Origin: Atrina japonica
Taxonomy: Eukaryota; Mollusca; Bivalvia; Pterioida; Pinnidae
Direction of reading: 5' to 3'
Assembly (NCBI GenBank): GCA_030159075.1
Contig: BROG01000912.1
Coordinates: forward strand, 124,001 to 188,000
DNA length: 64,000 nt
Shown piece after piece: positions 46,765 through 58,994 of the stretch (positions within the stretch are counted from its first letter, which is position 1; the number at the start of each line of letters is the position of its first letter). The notes below the pieces were generated by a model. It was not told the origin of the DNA. It saw only the letters and a list, made by a program, of their open reading frames with translations, and did not search any database. The translations under genes were made by a program, and so were the position numbers.

Positions 46765-48065
46765 GTGACATAGCAAATGTTCTACCAAACCTTTATCTTT
46801 ACTCCTTACCAAGATATTGACAGTCATTAAGGAGAAACTTCAACAATACTGTACAGTTGCTTATTCCAGAAGCGATGTAAATCAGATGTGGAAACTTAAA
46901 AATTCTAAACAGCTTTTAGAAAATTTGAAGGCACACAATTTTTCTCGAATTCACAGTATCAAAACTTATGACTCCTCTACTCTTTACACTACTATTCAAC
47001 ATAAAAAATTAAAAGAAAGACTTTTCAGCATCATAGACAACTGCTTTTTCACTAAAGGTGGTACCCGAAAATTTAAATATCTAGTGATTGGCTATCAGGA
47101 TACTTATTTCGTCAAACACCACTCTGATTCTACACATAAATATACTGAAGTTGATATAAAAAACATGCTGGAATTTCTAATAGACAATATATTTGTAATG
47201 TTCGAAGACGTGGTCTTTCAACAAACTGTCGGCATTCCTATGGGAACCAAATGTGCTCCTTTATTGGCCGACCTGTTCTTTTATTCATACGAAGTAGACT
47301 TCATTCAGAAACTGCTGAATCAAAAGAAAAAAAGTTAGCGGTGTCCTTTAATTTGACATTTAGATATATCGACGACGTTTTGTCAATTAATAATGACAAT
47401 TTTCATACATATGTCAATGCCATATATCCCAGCGAACTAGAAATTAAAGATACAACAGAATCAAGCACACACACGCTTCATACTTAGACATTTTACTTAA
47501 TATAAACACAGACGGGAAATTAGCAACTAAGCTATACGATAAATGCAACGATTTCAGCTTTCTCATCGTAAAAGTTCCACATTTAAGTAGTAATATCCCT
47601 TAGTCACCCGCATATGGAGTTTATATTTCCCAAATGATCCGATATGCCAGGGCGTGCACAACATATGAAGATATCATATACAGAGGTAAACTACTCACTG
47701 ACAAATTATTGACACAGGGATATCGAAAACCGCGTTTAATGTCAACGTTCCGCAAATTTTACGGTTGGTATAATATCTTGTTTGCGACTACTCTGTTTCA
47801 CTAAGTGGAATGTTGAGTTGCCTTTTCGTTGGCGGTTGTTGAGACGTCTGTACCAATTGTGACGAGGATACACTCCTTACTTGTTTCTTGGACTTGACTG
47901 TGGACTCACGGCGGGTGTGACCGGTCGACAGGGGATGCTTACTCCTCCATGGCACCTGATTCCACCTCTTGGTTTCCAGAGGTCCGTGTTTGTCCATTTT
48001 TACCTGATTTGTATCTATGTCCTTGACATTCTATTGATTTATACTTTGGTATCTGAAATTTTTAT
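46765..48065 (+). mobile_element. Penelope-like retroelement, copy D
   Basis: A 5'-truncated + strand copy that begins in the reverse transcriptase ('tctaccaaacctttatcttt' = STKPLSL) and runs through the catalytic YIDD-type motif (around 47369-47386), IRYARACTTYED, the FYG end and the complete tail ending near 48065. It is the least mutated reverse transcriptase here. It is broken by an A-run frameshift (about 47327), a 2-bp insertion in 'cacacacac' (about 47466) and a stop near 47600. It is highly similar to copy C where they overlap, so the two are of one subfamily. Confidence 0.85.
46817..47338 (+). pseudogene. PLE reverse transcriptase fragment
   Basis: 173 codons covering RT motifs: YSRSDVNQMWKLKNSKQLLE, SIKTYDSSTLYTTIQHKKLK (the Asp-containing motif, normally F-D-x-S-T-L-Y-T), YLVIGYQDTYFVKHH, and QTVGIPMGTKCAPLLADLFF. 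It runs out of frame in an A run just before the YIDD block, which continues in another frame at 47333-47487. Part of copy D. Confidence 0.8.
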
Positions 48066-48284
48066 ATTATAATGCCTTGAGGTATTTAAATACTAAATTG
48101 GGGTAATATATCTCACTTGGGAATTGGGAGTCTTTATTTACGCAAATAATTTCAGTTTCGATGTGATTATTAGATAAGACCACACTTTTGATTCGATTAT
48201 ATTCCGATAAAAATCACTGATGTTTGTAATGTATAACCAGACCAAATGTTAGTCAACCATTAACTGAATGTATTTCAATATTTT

Positions 48285-49010
48285 AACTTTTGTGGATGTT
48301 TGTGTTTGCTTGTGTTTGTGGGAATCTGTATTTGTGCATGTTTTTGAATGTCTGATTTTGTAAATGTTTATGTTTTTATAGTTTCATATGTTGTGGATGA
48401 TTGTTGATGTCTGTATTTTGCTGCCGTATGCGCTTAATAATGTTTCTGCCTATGCTTGTGGATGTTTGTGACTCTCTGTGTTGTGGTTTTCTATGTTTGT
48501 GGACGTTTGTGGTTTTCTGCGTTTGTAAATGTTTGTTGACGTCTTTGTGCATGTTGGTGGTTTTCCGTGTTTGTGGTTGTCTATGTTTGTGGATGTTTGG
48601 TTTTATTATGTTTGTGGTTGTCTGTGTTTCTGGATGTTTGTGCTTTTCTGTGTTTCTGGATGTTTGTGTTTTTTCTGTGTTTGTGAATGTCTGCTGATGT
48701 CTGTTTTGTGAGTGTTTGTGTTTATGATTTTGGGGTTTTCCGTGTTTGTGGATGTTTATGCTTTTCTGCATTTGTGGATGCTTGTGGATTTCTGTTTTTC
48801 GGATGTTTGTGATTGTGGATGCTTGCGATTGTTGATGTTTGTGTGTGTTGATGTGTAATAGTTGAGGTGGTCTGTGTTTGTGGATGTTTCCGGATGTCTG
48901 TGTTGATGGATATTTTTGGATACATTTTAGTTTAATATTGTTGGATATCTGTCTTTTTGGATATTTCAGTATATCTGTTTGTGGATGTTTATGGATATAT
49001 GTTTATGTTG
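48285..49010. repeat. degenerate GT-rich minisatellite
   Basis: About 700 bp of variants of 'tgtttgtggatgtttgtgg' with 'ttttctgtgtttgtgg' spacers in 6-, 12- and 15-bp steps. Strong strand asymmetry (G and T). The Lys/His/Gln-rich reverse ORFs are artefacts. Confidence 0.85.
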
Positions 49011-49092
49011 ATGTTTGTGACTGTCTTTATCTACACTCTTTGTTATTTCATATTCTTCTAATGACTTCGTTGTTGTTGTTAATAAATTTCAG

Positions 49093-49112
49093 TTGATTCA
49101 AAATTGAAAAAG
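49093..49112 (+). CDS. candidate 20-bp microexon
   Basis: 'aaatttcag|' acceptor and '|gtgagtaaa' donor around 20 bp. With the leftover G of 42201 it reads VDSKLKK and ends in phase 0. The good splice sites and the phase match are the only support. Confidence 0.28.
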
Positions 49113-50130
49113 GTGAGTAAAATGCTTTATTATTTTTGCACGAATTCAACAACGAATGGCTTTGGAATCTATTATTTAATATTCTAGTTAATGATATTAC
49201 TCGTCTATACACCCACATGTGAATCATTATGAATAATTATTTAAGATAGGTCATTTACTTTAAATGATAAATTCGGGTTCGGGATACTCGTTGCTGTGTA
49301 TCAAATTCAGTTAGTCTAACAAAATGTAATTATACTGTACAAGCAAAACATATAGCGCATGCTGTAGCGATTTGATTTATATATTCGTTTTCTTTGCATG
49401 ATGGAATCATGATTATCTCTAAATTCTATGCACAGAATTACACCAATACAATTCGTCTAGTTATAATTTCTTTTCAGACAAATTATTCTACCAAAAGCAT
49501 CCATTGTTTTTTCCAATGAAGTACGATTACATTATAGATCTTTCTGTCTATAGCAGGAAATTTGTGATAAAACATGCCGTGGTCATCGATATGGATATAA
49601 GACGACATATCGTATTATCTTGTATAATGAAATGCAATTCTGAATTTGTAAATATTCAATCTCTGATTGATGATGCGTCATTAAATCATTAGTCGAAATA
49701 ATCATAAAAATACATGTAACTTTGAATCACGATTTGATATGATATTGAATCTGAGAAAGCTTTGAAATAATATTTCAAACTTAGTGATTTATCTTATGGT
49801 TTTGTTCATTACATTCCATAGTTCCGTTTAGAAATATGGATAAACCTATGATGATTATATATCAGACTTGTCTGGTGATAGAATAACAGCGGATGATGAG
49901 ATCATAAAGTACGATTTATTTAATACTATTCCTAGATATATGGCCACGACTACGATAAGTACTGTATGATTTCATCTTTGGCATCTTGATGAAAATTTAA
50001 GACATTTTGTCATAAATGAGGATACAACATGAGCCTTATCATAAAACAACCTGACTTGACATTTTTTTCCAAATCCAGTGTTTATATCATGTTTGACTAA
50101 ATCTGTGCCTACTAATCACTGGGCATAAAG
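49113..50130. other. no gene seen
   Basis: An open frame at about 49479-49692 follows 'tttcttttcag', but its phase conflicts with the microexon and no homology is recognised. Confidence 0.35.
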
Positions 50131-50136
50131 CCGTCA

Positions 50137-50345
50137 AATTCTAAAGTATTAACTAGAAAGTCCAAGAAACGGTATTTAGGTATTGTGGACACTAGACAAA
50201 CTAAGTCCTACGGAAAATCCAGATCAATAACATTGATTGGCCCATAGTCAAATTCAAATAAGATTAATAAAGGGTTAACTATCAGAATCGGTATTTACGA
50301 CTAATAAACTACCATCGAACAGGTATTTCAACATATCAGTCAGTT
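50137..50345 (-). mobile_element. decayed PLE 3' end, copy E
   Basis: On the - strand it follows copy C around 32085-31960: 'catagtcaaattcaaataag' and 'tatcagaatcggtatttacg' match 'cacagtcaagtccaacgaaa' and 'tcacaattggtataaacgtc'. It ends with 'ctaaagtattaac' of the tail. Strongly mutated. Confidence 0.5.
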
Positions 50346-50689
50346 AAATTGGTATTGAATTGTTGAATTTGAGCTCAACTGATGAAGTCTTATAGCTAGA
50401 TTCATTACTTTGTGTATTTGTTTTTACCTTTTTGGAAAACGATAACTTTGGTATTTTGATTATGCTATTGCAATTCAGGATTTGCAGTTTCGCTATTTCG
50501 CTCCAAGTTCTCATGCATGCTATTGCTATCGTATAGAAATCAAAACTAATTTGTAGACGGGCTTCAAACTTCAGCAAATCGATCTTAGTGAAAATGTTAT
50601 TAATTTTTCAATATAATTATGTTTTAAACACCTTTAATGACGTATCTGCAGGTTCTGGAGGATTTTACGTATGTTTTCGATATTATGTA

Positions 50690-51060
50690 AAAGAAATAGT
50701 ATAACTAATGACATTTAAATAAAATTCTCTTTCTTGTTGCACTTCCGTAAAATTTGTGTTTCTGTCTTTACATATTATTGTGTACAATTTCCATATCACG
50801 ACATTTTTGTTCCTGAGTAGCAATATTCCATTTATGCCGGGACATGCTCCTCTTACGAATGTTTTATTCTGAGATCCAAATAACTCGCCAATATCCCACT
50901 CACACAAGAGAACGTTGTTGAACGCTTGAAATTGTCATTTAGGAAATTTTATGGTCGATACGCGGGAATCATGTTAAACAATATGATGTCCCCCTCTCAG
51001 AAATGTTACATAGTATTTAGGAGCACAACCATATACAGTGAGTCCCATTCCCCAATAAGA
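50690..51060 (+). mobile_element. decayed PLE C-terminal part (subfamily 2), copy F
   Basis: 'tgttgaacgcttgaaattgt' + 'catttaggaaattttatggt' + 'cgatacgcgggaatcatgtt' + 'gatgtccccctctcag' correspond in order to the - strand of 60330-60420. Encodes remnants of the FYGRY end of the reverse transcriptase. The preceding 'tccatttatgccgggacatg' region aligns to 60490-60540. Confidence 0.65.
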
Positions 51061-51561
51061 ACGTAAGCTATGATGATATTCTAACAAAGCTTTTCAACGA
51101 ACTCGAGCGGCGACGGCCGTGGCATGCGAACTGTTTGGAATTCTAAATAGTTCTATATGTTTAGACCATTTCTATAATTTGATCGTGCTAAAATGGATAT
51201 GCAGTTTCGATTTTCCATTGGTTGTTCTCCATTTTTACTTACAATCCAATCGGCCGTCAAAACTGTAATCAAGGAAACGTATGGATGGCTGATATGGTAA
51301 TCACTACCAGGATGATGATAATTCAAAATGATTCGACGCTCATAAGAAAAATATTGTAAGTCTTAATCTTGATTTTTCGATTATTGTTCAGTGACCTAAT
51401 TATATATATTTTGTGTGTTATGATTTCTTCCAAAATCGTACTGATAATAATTGGGATCTGGATCTGGGTACTATGGCTTTCTGTTTATAACACATCTAAC
51501 ATTGCACTGATTAGTCTTATAGCTGCACTTTGGTATTGCAAAGAGCAGAGATACATACATA

Positions 51562-51562
51562 C

Positions 51563-51617
<55 letters not shown>
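51562..51617. repeat. (TA)n microsatellite, left flank of RTE insertion
   Basis: About 54 bp of TA. A shorter TA run (54400-54430) occupies the equivalent place on the other side of the LINE. Confidence 0.95.
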
Positions 51618-51618
<1 letters not shown>

Positions 51619-51659
51619 CATCAATCACTTCCTTTTTTATCATCATTGGAAATAAATGA
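51618..51659. repeat. 42-bp target-site duplication, left copy
   Basis: 'gcatcaatcacttccttttt' + 'tatcatcattggaaataaat' + 'ga', identical base for base to 54431-54472. Confidence 0.9.
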
Positions 51660-54395
51660 TACATACAGAGATACATACATACTACTACTATGCTGACGGT
51701 CGCAATCGACTCCTCCTTTTTTAAGCTTCTGTCATACACATTGGAGGAATTCAAGTTGATGTTCCTGATGACTGTATAAACAGAGTCGGGGTCTGCCTCT
51801 CTTCCTACTACCACATGGAATACAGGATCTGTTTTGGGAGTCGGTCTTGCGGCATATGTGCCCTGTCCATCGAAGGTTCTTTCTGATATGTCTTCCATGG
51901 GTGTTAATCCATCAAGTATTTATATAATATATATAAGGTGCCGCATATATGAATATATCTGTATATACTATACAAGAGAGTGGATATGACGATGGCTCTG
52001 TATATCACCTTCAATGAAACATGATGGTTGTTCCAGATATAATATGCCAAAAGATGAATCAGCAATTCTTCTCTTTTTTATCATCTTTCGCATGTGCTAC
52101 CAAGATAAATGAACTCTGGGACAGAATTTAGTTTGAACCATCGACCAGTAATCCAACTTTGAAGAGTCTGGTTGTATAGAAAAGGATGTTTATCTTCAGT
52201 CCAAATTTCTTTGATGCTTCCGAGAAGGCATACTATGCGTTGAACTGTGGTGAGTGGGCAAGTAGGGCACTGTCATCTGCGAAAGTACTTATCAGTAAAA
52301 GTGTGTGACCTTAAAGAGGTCTGCATCTTTTTGACTGGATGTAGACACCATCTGTCAAGTCTCTGAAAGCTTCATCCAGCAGTAGGATTGTCGGTGCAAG
52401 TAACAGCCTTGTTTGACTCCATTTGTAACTTCAAAAGCATCGGAACTCCATCGCTACTTTGGCCTTCATCCCCTGTGTTGACTTTGGATGTGAACTTGTC
52501 AGGGCATCCATACTTTCAGCAGCTGCCACAGACCTGTTCTTCCAACTGTATCAACTTTGGTGTTTTACAATACAAGTACATGGTGGCTGCTCGATACACT
52601 TTTTTTACTGTCGGAGGCTGAAGATCATGTAATTGGGCCTGGTACCACACGAAAACTATTTAAGTGACATGCTTAGTGAATGGTTATCATGATAGCAATG
52701 GACAACAGAGAGATTCCTCGGAGTCCGCAATCTGACCTGTAACTTTCTTGTAGATGGGCAAGGCTTGTAACATCCCAGCACTGGATTTCAGCGATCCACT
52801 AATTTGGTACTCATGTTTCCATACTTCCGCGTTTCATCTTCACGGGTGGCTCTGCCATCTTTCAACAGCAATAGCTTTTGTCACCTCGTTCATGGATGAA
52901 GTCTATCAAGGTAGTGTTTGGTGGTCCGCTGCTGTATGTTGTCAAGGGCTTCAGTCTGAACGGGAACGACAGAAGTGAATATCCGTGAGAACTTTTTTGT
53001 TTTCTGAGGTTTCCAATCCGCTGACTTCAGTTAACAGGTCCTTTTTTTCTGTCCCCCAAACTGATCTTAGAAAGCCTTCATATCATTCCTGTCTAGCTGT
53101 CTGTAGTTGTGCTTTACTGTCCCACCAGGATGGAGATCTAGTATGTTGTTGGAGTTGCCTGCAGGCATCTTTGTAAGCTGCAACTGTTGACCGTGTGCTT
53201 AAGCACTTTCTGGTTTTGGTCTCTCTTTATTATAAGTTGCTGTAACCGGGATCAAACACTGGTGGACGGTGCCTAGAGATTCTTTGCTGTGTTGAAACTT
53301 GTTTGTAAACCATTCTTGACTATGGGTCCCTTCCTCTATCTCAAATCTGTGGCAGTCAAGAATCTCTCTTTCCTAGCAGCTTTACGGTGTTGAGCTGATG
53401 GCTTCTTTGCTCCTTGTTTGATGTGTGACGTAGATGGAGTGTCATTTTTGACATCTGATGAATTCCCGTAAGTTGGCTCCAAGCATTACTCTAGTATTAC
53501 AGAAGTCCTGTCTTATCTCTCAGTCTTGTTATGAAAAGAATAAGTGTAGACAGCATCCAAGTAGTCTTTCGTTATGGTATTGGTTACTGTCAGTTCAAAT
53601 TCTGAACACATAGCAAGAATGAGTTCTCCATTTGAGTTGTTTAATTCCATATTTCCTAATACCGATATGTTGTAGTCGCTCCCTATTCTAGCATTGAAAT
53701 TTCCCATCAGTATGAGTTTTGGTACGGGGAACACGCCGAAGAGTTTCTGCTAGTAGGTTGGATTCTTTTCTTGTCATCCGATTGGTCAAAGTTGGGCGTC
53801 ACTGATGAAAGAGTTGTTCTTCGTCAAAGGGAGTCGCATCGACATTATCCGTCACTGAAAAATCATATGATGCAATGTTTCTCCTCATCGCAAACCAACT
53901 CCGGCTTCTCTTTTCTCTCCATTTGGTCTACCACTCCAGAAGAATGTATAGTCATGTCATTTAGACTGCCAGACTCTGAATTCTTGTTTAAGGCTGCTGT
54001 AATGTATACTTTAGTTTTGCCACGAGTGCGGTGCGTCTCTCTGGTCTGTTTGCTTCTTACAATCCTGACACCACTGAGCTAAAGTCAAATTCCTGTATCT
54101 TCCTTGTGTCAAGTTGTTGCGCGGTCCACACCCGGGATCCGGTATGAGGTTTCTTTCGGTTGTACATTTCATGAAAAACTGCTTGCAAAGGATGTTGAAG
54201 TGTCGATAGCTTTTGCAAGTTTAGCGACACTCTTTCTTAATATTTTCTCATGTCTTATCTTGGCCGGTAGTATGGGTGTTCCATTCAGCAATTCGTAAAA
54301 TTTGCATGTAGGGTTGTCTCCCTTATGGTTCTGTATCCCACAAGGCAGCGGAAGACTGTCAAGGATATGTCCCTAATACGTATATCCGCATACCT

Positions 54396-54400
<5 letters not shown>
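51660..54400 (-). mobile_element. RTE-type non-LTR retrotransposon, degenerate
   Basis: The - strand carries an AP-like endonuclease (LILMGNFNARIGSDYN, 53513-53734, with ELTVTN) upstream of a broken reverse transcriptase: FEVTNGVKQGC (52402-52430), SRKDADLFK-like 'ccagtcaaaaagatgcagac', FADDSALLAHS in pieces (catalytic FADD near 52273-52284), and NSVPEFIYLGST (52110-52140). It ends with the R-WTGH-like C-terminus at 51840-51880. The order and motifs match RTE-clade elements. The length of about 2.7 kb is close to a full element (usually about 3.2 kb). Numerous frameshifts. Identical 42-bp repeats flank it. Confidence 0.82.
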
Positions 54401-54430
<30 letters not shown>

Positions 54431-54433
<3 letters not shown>

Positions 54434-54472
54434 TCAATCACTTCCTTTTTTATCATCATTGGAAATAAATGA
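54431..54472. repeat. 42-bp target-site duplication, right copy
   Basis: Same 42 bp as at 51618-51659, preceded by a TA run (54400-54430). Confidence 0.9.
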
Positions 54473-54479
54473 AACAAGA

Positions 54480-55480
54480 ATAGAAGAACCAAACAAGTTG
54501 AAGATGATAGAAAAGGAAGCAAATAGCGATAAAATACACTTAACGGTTACATAAGAATTAATACTGAAAAAGGAGAATTTTATATTTAGCACCGGTCCAA
54601 AACATTTTTAATGTGCCTACTTTAGTGTTTTGTTTCCAAATGCTGTTTTACCTTGACATTCATGTTTTCAATAGTATCTAGCCACAGTAAAGGTGGTACC
54701 CATAGTGAAGTTGTTATCATGATAGGGGAGACCGGAGTCAAAACACGGGGATTAACACTGGAATACTAAATATACTCGTATGCGATAATATTTTCCATTT
54801 GTACGAAAGTGTCTAAACGACGACAGAGACGTGGCCTTTCGAGGGGAACAAACTTTGTGCACTATCTTAATATTACGATTAGCTTAGAGTTTCAAATACG
54901 ATGGAGATGTGTTTCTGTGGCATATATATATACTACCGTGTTAAGTGTTTATGTCATCATTATCAAAGTAAATAAACACGGACGGTGTATCCTGTGAAAT
55001 GTTTAAACCATGACAGGGTGTATGTGGAGTCAAATGTACCTGCAGTTACAACTGACCCCAATGTATTGTACAGAAGTAACAGAAATTCGTAAAAGACATC
55101 AGAAATCAGACAGTAAAAAGAATAATGTGACAGAAAATTATAATGAAAACCAGTCAGATGATGAGTTTACATTTGCTTAGTATTTTTATATTTAGATATT
55201 TCAGATTTATCATCATTGGGCTCATGAAAAGAGTACACCCATATGTATTTTTGGCAAAAATGTTCCGACATAATGGACTAAAATTTCTCTTAATTATATA
55301 TATACAATGACCCGAGTATACAATTGACCCACAGATCAGTTGTAACACTTGACAACGTCTGAGATTTTCTCCATCTTCAGTATTTATTCGTAAAACGATT
55401 ATCATTTTGTATAGTCGATATTCTCATACTTAGTTTACATTTGTAGGACTTGACTATAAATCGTTACAAGACGGTCCACC
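54480..55480. other. no gene seen
   Basis: AT-rich. Short ORFs (54809-54997 +, 55154-55405 -) have no recognised domain. Confidence 0.4.
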
Positions 55481-55484
55481 CTAC

Positions 55485-56335
55485 TTTATTTTGTCCAAAA
55501 CCACTCTGATTCTACACATAAATACACTGAAGTTGATATAAAAAAGATTCTGGAAATTCTAATGGATAATAGATTTGTAATGTTCAGAGACGTGGCCTTT
55601 CAACAACGATTGTCTACCTTTGTTGGACCTGTTCCTTTATCAAAGGAAGCAGACTTACAGAAACTGCTTTCAAAAGAAGCAAATTTAAGCTTTAATTAGA
55701 TATTTAGATATATAGATGGCATTTTTCAATTAATAATGACAATTTTCATACATATATCAATGCGATATATCCCAGCGAACACAAGACGCAACAGAATCAA
55801 ACGCACATGCTTCATACTTAGACATTTTACTTACTATACACACAGACGGGAAATTAACAACTAAGTTATACCACAAACGCAACGATTTTGACTTTCCTAT
55901 CGTAAATTTTACACATTTAAGCAGTAATATCTCGCAATCACCCGCATATTGAGTTCACAGATGATCCAATATGCCATGCCTTTTTCAACATATGAATGTT
56001 TCATACAGTGAGGTGGTACTCACTGACAAATCATTGACACAGGAAAATCGAAAACCGCGTTTGGTGTCCGTGAAATGTTGAGTTACCTGTTCGATGGCGG
56101 TTGTGGAGACGTCTGTACCAATTGTGACGATGACTCGTTCGTCACGTATTTCATTTTGATTTGACTGGACTCATGGCGGGTGTGACCCGTCGACAAGTGA
56201 TGCTTACTCCTCCAAGGCACCTGATCCCACTTTTTGATTGTAAGAGGTCCATGTTTGCCCACTTTTTACTAAATTTCACCTATATCCAGAACATTCTGAA
56301 GATTTATACTTTGATATCTGAGATGTTTTATGTTA
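55485..56335 (+). mobile_element. decayed PLE, copy G (subfamily 1)
   Basis: Collinear with copy D from 'aaaccactctgattctacac' (= 47117) through 'gatatttagatatatagatg', 'cccagcgaaca', 'gatgatccaatatgccatgc', the 'cttgtggag' region and the tail 'tgtgacccgtcgacaagtga' to 'tttgatatctgagatg'. It has large gaps and shifts and no open frame. Confidence 0.75.
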
Positions 56336-56399
56336 CTATGTATCCGGGAGAAAATCACCATCCTTCCGCATGTAAATTCCAAACTATCTAAAAGATAAG

Positions 56400-56850
56400 C
56401 TTAGGTTCCAGCCGGACTCGAGGCCGTGCTGGAAATAGGTGAGAAACTCCACAGAGGTCAACACAACCAAACATGACTAGAGATGACAGACCCAATGGTT
56501 TAAAGCGCCATGTTCTAACCACTCGGCCACAGAGATCCACACAAACAAATGGGACTAGAGGTAACAGACCCAATGGTTTATAGCGCCATGTTTTAACCAC
56601 TCGGCTACAGAAACCCAAACAATCAAAATGGACTGGAGGTGACAGACCCAATGGTTTATAGCGGCATGTTTTAACCACTCGGCCACAGAAACCCAAACAA
56701 CCAAAATGGACTGGAGGTGACAGGCTCCATGATTTATGGTGCCATGATCTAACCACTCGGCCAAAGAGGCCCACACAACCAAAGGAGACTAAAGGTGACA
56801 GACCCAATGGTTTACAGCGCCATGTTCTAACCACTCGGCCACAGAGTTAC
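56400..56850 (-). mobile_element. SINE with exact 78-bp x5 tandem head array
   Basis: On the - strand the unit is a tRNA-like head: 'ggccgagtggttagaacatg' + 'gcgctgtaaaccattgggtc' + 'tgtcacctttagtctccttt'. Starts of 'gacagaccc' lie at 56485, 56563, 56641, 56719 and 56797: exactly 78 bp apart. The unit is the A-box half of the family 1 SINE, and the low-coordinate end continues into the B-box and body ('gcacggcctcgagtccggct'). 78 is divisible by 3, which explains the long repetitive ORF here. Confidence 0.85.
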
Positions 56851-57189
56851 TCCTATGCTACTGTTTTATATGAACACACATGTAGCCCCTTGTTCGACTG
56901 ACTTTTACGAACACACTTTAGGACTCAGAATGTGGCCCCTTATGCAACTGACGTTTATGAATGCAAATACTTTAGGAGTCAGAATGTGGTCATTTACGCT
57001 ACTGACTTTTGTGATAGAAGTTTTTGTTTACTGAATTTTGACAATAGTACATTGCAACATAGCAACAAGGGAAAACTTCTGTAGCTAATTATGCTGTTGA
57101 TTGTTGATATATTGTTGGTATACCTCTAATTACAATAATAAGAACGATAAAGCAAATATGTTTAAGAAGCGATAATTATTTTGACCAAC

Positions 57190-57462
57190 AGAGTCACTTT
57201 CTAGAGATGTTTGCACGGCAACTCAAACATCTATCTATCTATTCATCTATCTGTTTATCTTTCTATCTATTTATCTGCTAACCAACTTACTGATCCATTA
57301 ATCAACGTAGGGACGTACTTCCTACTTCCTACCTACAACTGACATATATTTATCTATTTGTCTTTCCGAATATATATTACCTACAACTCACACAGATATA
57401 TCCATCCTTGTAGATTTGCTTTTGTTTGTCTATCTATCTATCTATCTATCTATCTATATATA

Positions 57463-57514
<52 letters not shown>

Positions 57515-57581
57515 CATCTATCTTACAAATTATTTGTTTTATCTATCTGTCTATCTTTCTATCTATCTATCTATCTATCTG

Positions 57582-57638
<57 letters not shown>

Positions 57639-57660
57639 TCAGTTATCTGTAATATCAAGA
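57190..57660. repeat. (TCTA)n with an internal (TA)n
   Basis: Degenerate atct/tcta from about 57225, perfect tcta from 57426, a TA run 57470-57512, then tcta to 57640. Confidence 0.9.
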
Positions 57661-57870
57661 TTTTATTTGTATTCAGTTAATATATGTGATTTTATGTATC
57701 TTCTTTGATATAATTCATTTCATTGTTTGAACACTTTAATCTTAAATAAGACGTACCGAGGTCAAAACAGTTATAACGTTTCAGACTTTCTGTGGCTTTC
57801 TTTAGATTAGCTATATAAAACTCGTGCAGAACAATAAAAATGTGTAGGTAGTATGGTTATACATAATAAT

Positions 57871-58210
57871 GGGGTATAAGCTGTGTTTTTGTTTTTTAAT
57901 ATTCTCCTTTTTATATTTAGATTGATATAAAATAACAAAGATATACACAGGCTTAATCATTCTTGAATTCCTATATATTTTGTGAAAATTGCTTGAAGAA
58001 CCTATGTTTCGCACTTTTCACTTACAATGGATAAACACAACCTTACTATTTGTATTTGATTTCCACACTGGACACTTATTTTCACAAAATATGTAGGAAT
58101 ATCAGATTTCCATCCCTGTGTTGCTCTTGTTTTGTTATGGTAAATCAAAATCAAGTAGTAAAAGTAGACAAAATCGAAATAATGTTTTGGTAAAAATAGC
58201 TAAAGTCCCT
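57871..58210. mobile_element. TTAA MITE, copy 5
   Basis: Left 'ggggtataagctgtgttttt' (after TAAT, a one-base change from TTAA) and right 'tagctaaagtccct' before TTAA (58211-58214). The inverted arms 'aagatatacacaggcttaat' and 'aaatatgtaggaatatcaga' are preserved. Confidence 0.75.
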
Positions 58211-58704
58211 TTAAATTCGATGTAGTTATGTAAAAATTACCAAGGAATACAAAAAAATATATACTCCCAAAATTTTTATTTTTAGTCCTACGCATTGGAA
58301 TTTGTGGAAATGAACTTTTGAATAAGACTATTGTATGAGAGACAAGAAATGTAGCAGAGAGTAGGGACATGTTCGTGCGATTATTTCACTTTAATATAAA
58401 AAATTAAAGCCGATGTACATTAAATTTCATTTCACAGAAAAAGGAAATCGACAAGATTTTTATTTTCATTTCCGTTTCAGCTAGTATTTAAGAGTTAGAT
58501 GCAGTTATTCAATTACTTGCACTGTATGAGGCTGTCAAACGCTGCAGTACAACATAATTTTGAATGTAGTTTTTGTAGTATTGTATGGGGCATTGGAACC
58601 GCAGATATTTAATGTTTGTAGAATTCGAATTCTCTTTAAATGAAGGCTTTTAAAACTTTACTTCTACATTATGCTCCTTGAAGAAATTTCAGTGTTATGA
58701 GATA

Positions 58705-58870
58705 TTTGTCACTCACGACGGGTGTGACCGGTCGACAGGGGATGCTTACTCCTCCATGGCACCTGATCCCACCTCTTGATTTCCAGAGGTCCGTGTTTGT
58801 CCATTTTTTACCAGAATTGTACCTATATCCTGTACATCCTATACATCTATACTTTGGTATCTGAAATGTT
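58705..58870 (+). mobile_element. solo PLE 3' tail (subfamily 1)
   Basis: 'acgggtgtgaccggtcgaca' + 'catggcacctgatcccacct' + 'ctttggtatctgaaatg'. Nearly as well preserved as the tail of copy D. Confidence 0.8.
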
Positions 58871-58994
58871 TATACCTTACTTACGTGTATCAAGACAAAC
58901 TGCAAGACGCCGAAATTATACATGTGTTTGTTAAATTATGTAATCAGTTGGAAAACATTTGATAATTAATTGAATAAAATATTTACATTTTCAG

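Noticed and set aside
48376..48771. 131-codon Lys/His/Gln-rich - strand ORF
   Set aside because: Translation of the degenerate GT-rich repeat. No non-repeat part.
49479..49692. Open frame after a good acceptor (HPLFFPMKYDYIIDL...)
   Set aside because: Its phase does not fit the microexon at 49093-49112. It would need microexon skipping, and there is no known homologue.
56388..56834. 148-codon - strand ORF with repeated 26-residue blocks
   Set aside because: The block length follows from the 78-bp SINE-head array (78 = 3 x 26); no protein family recognised.
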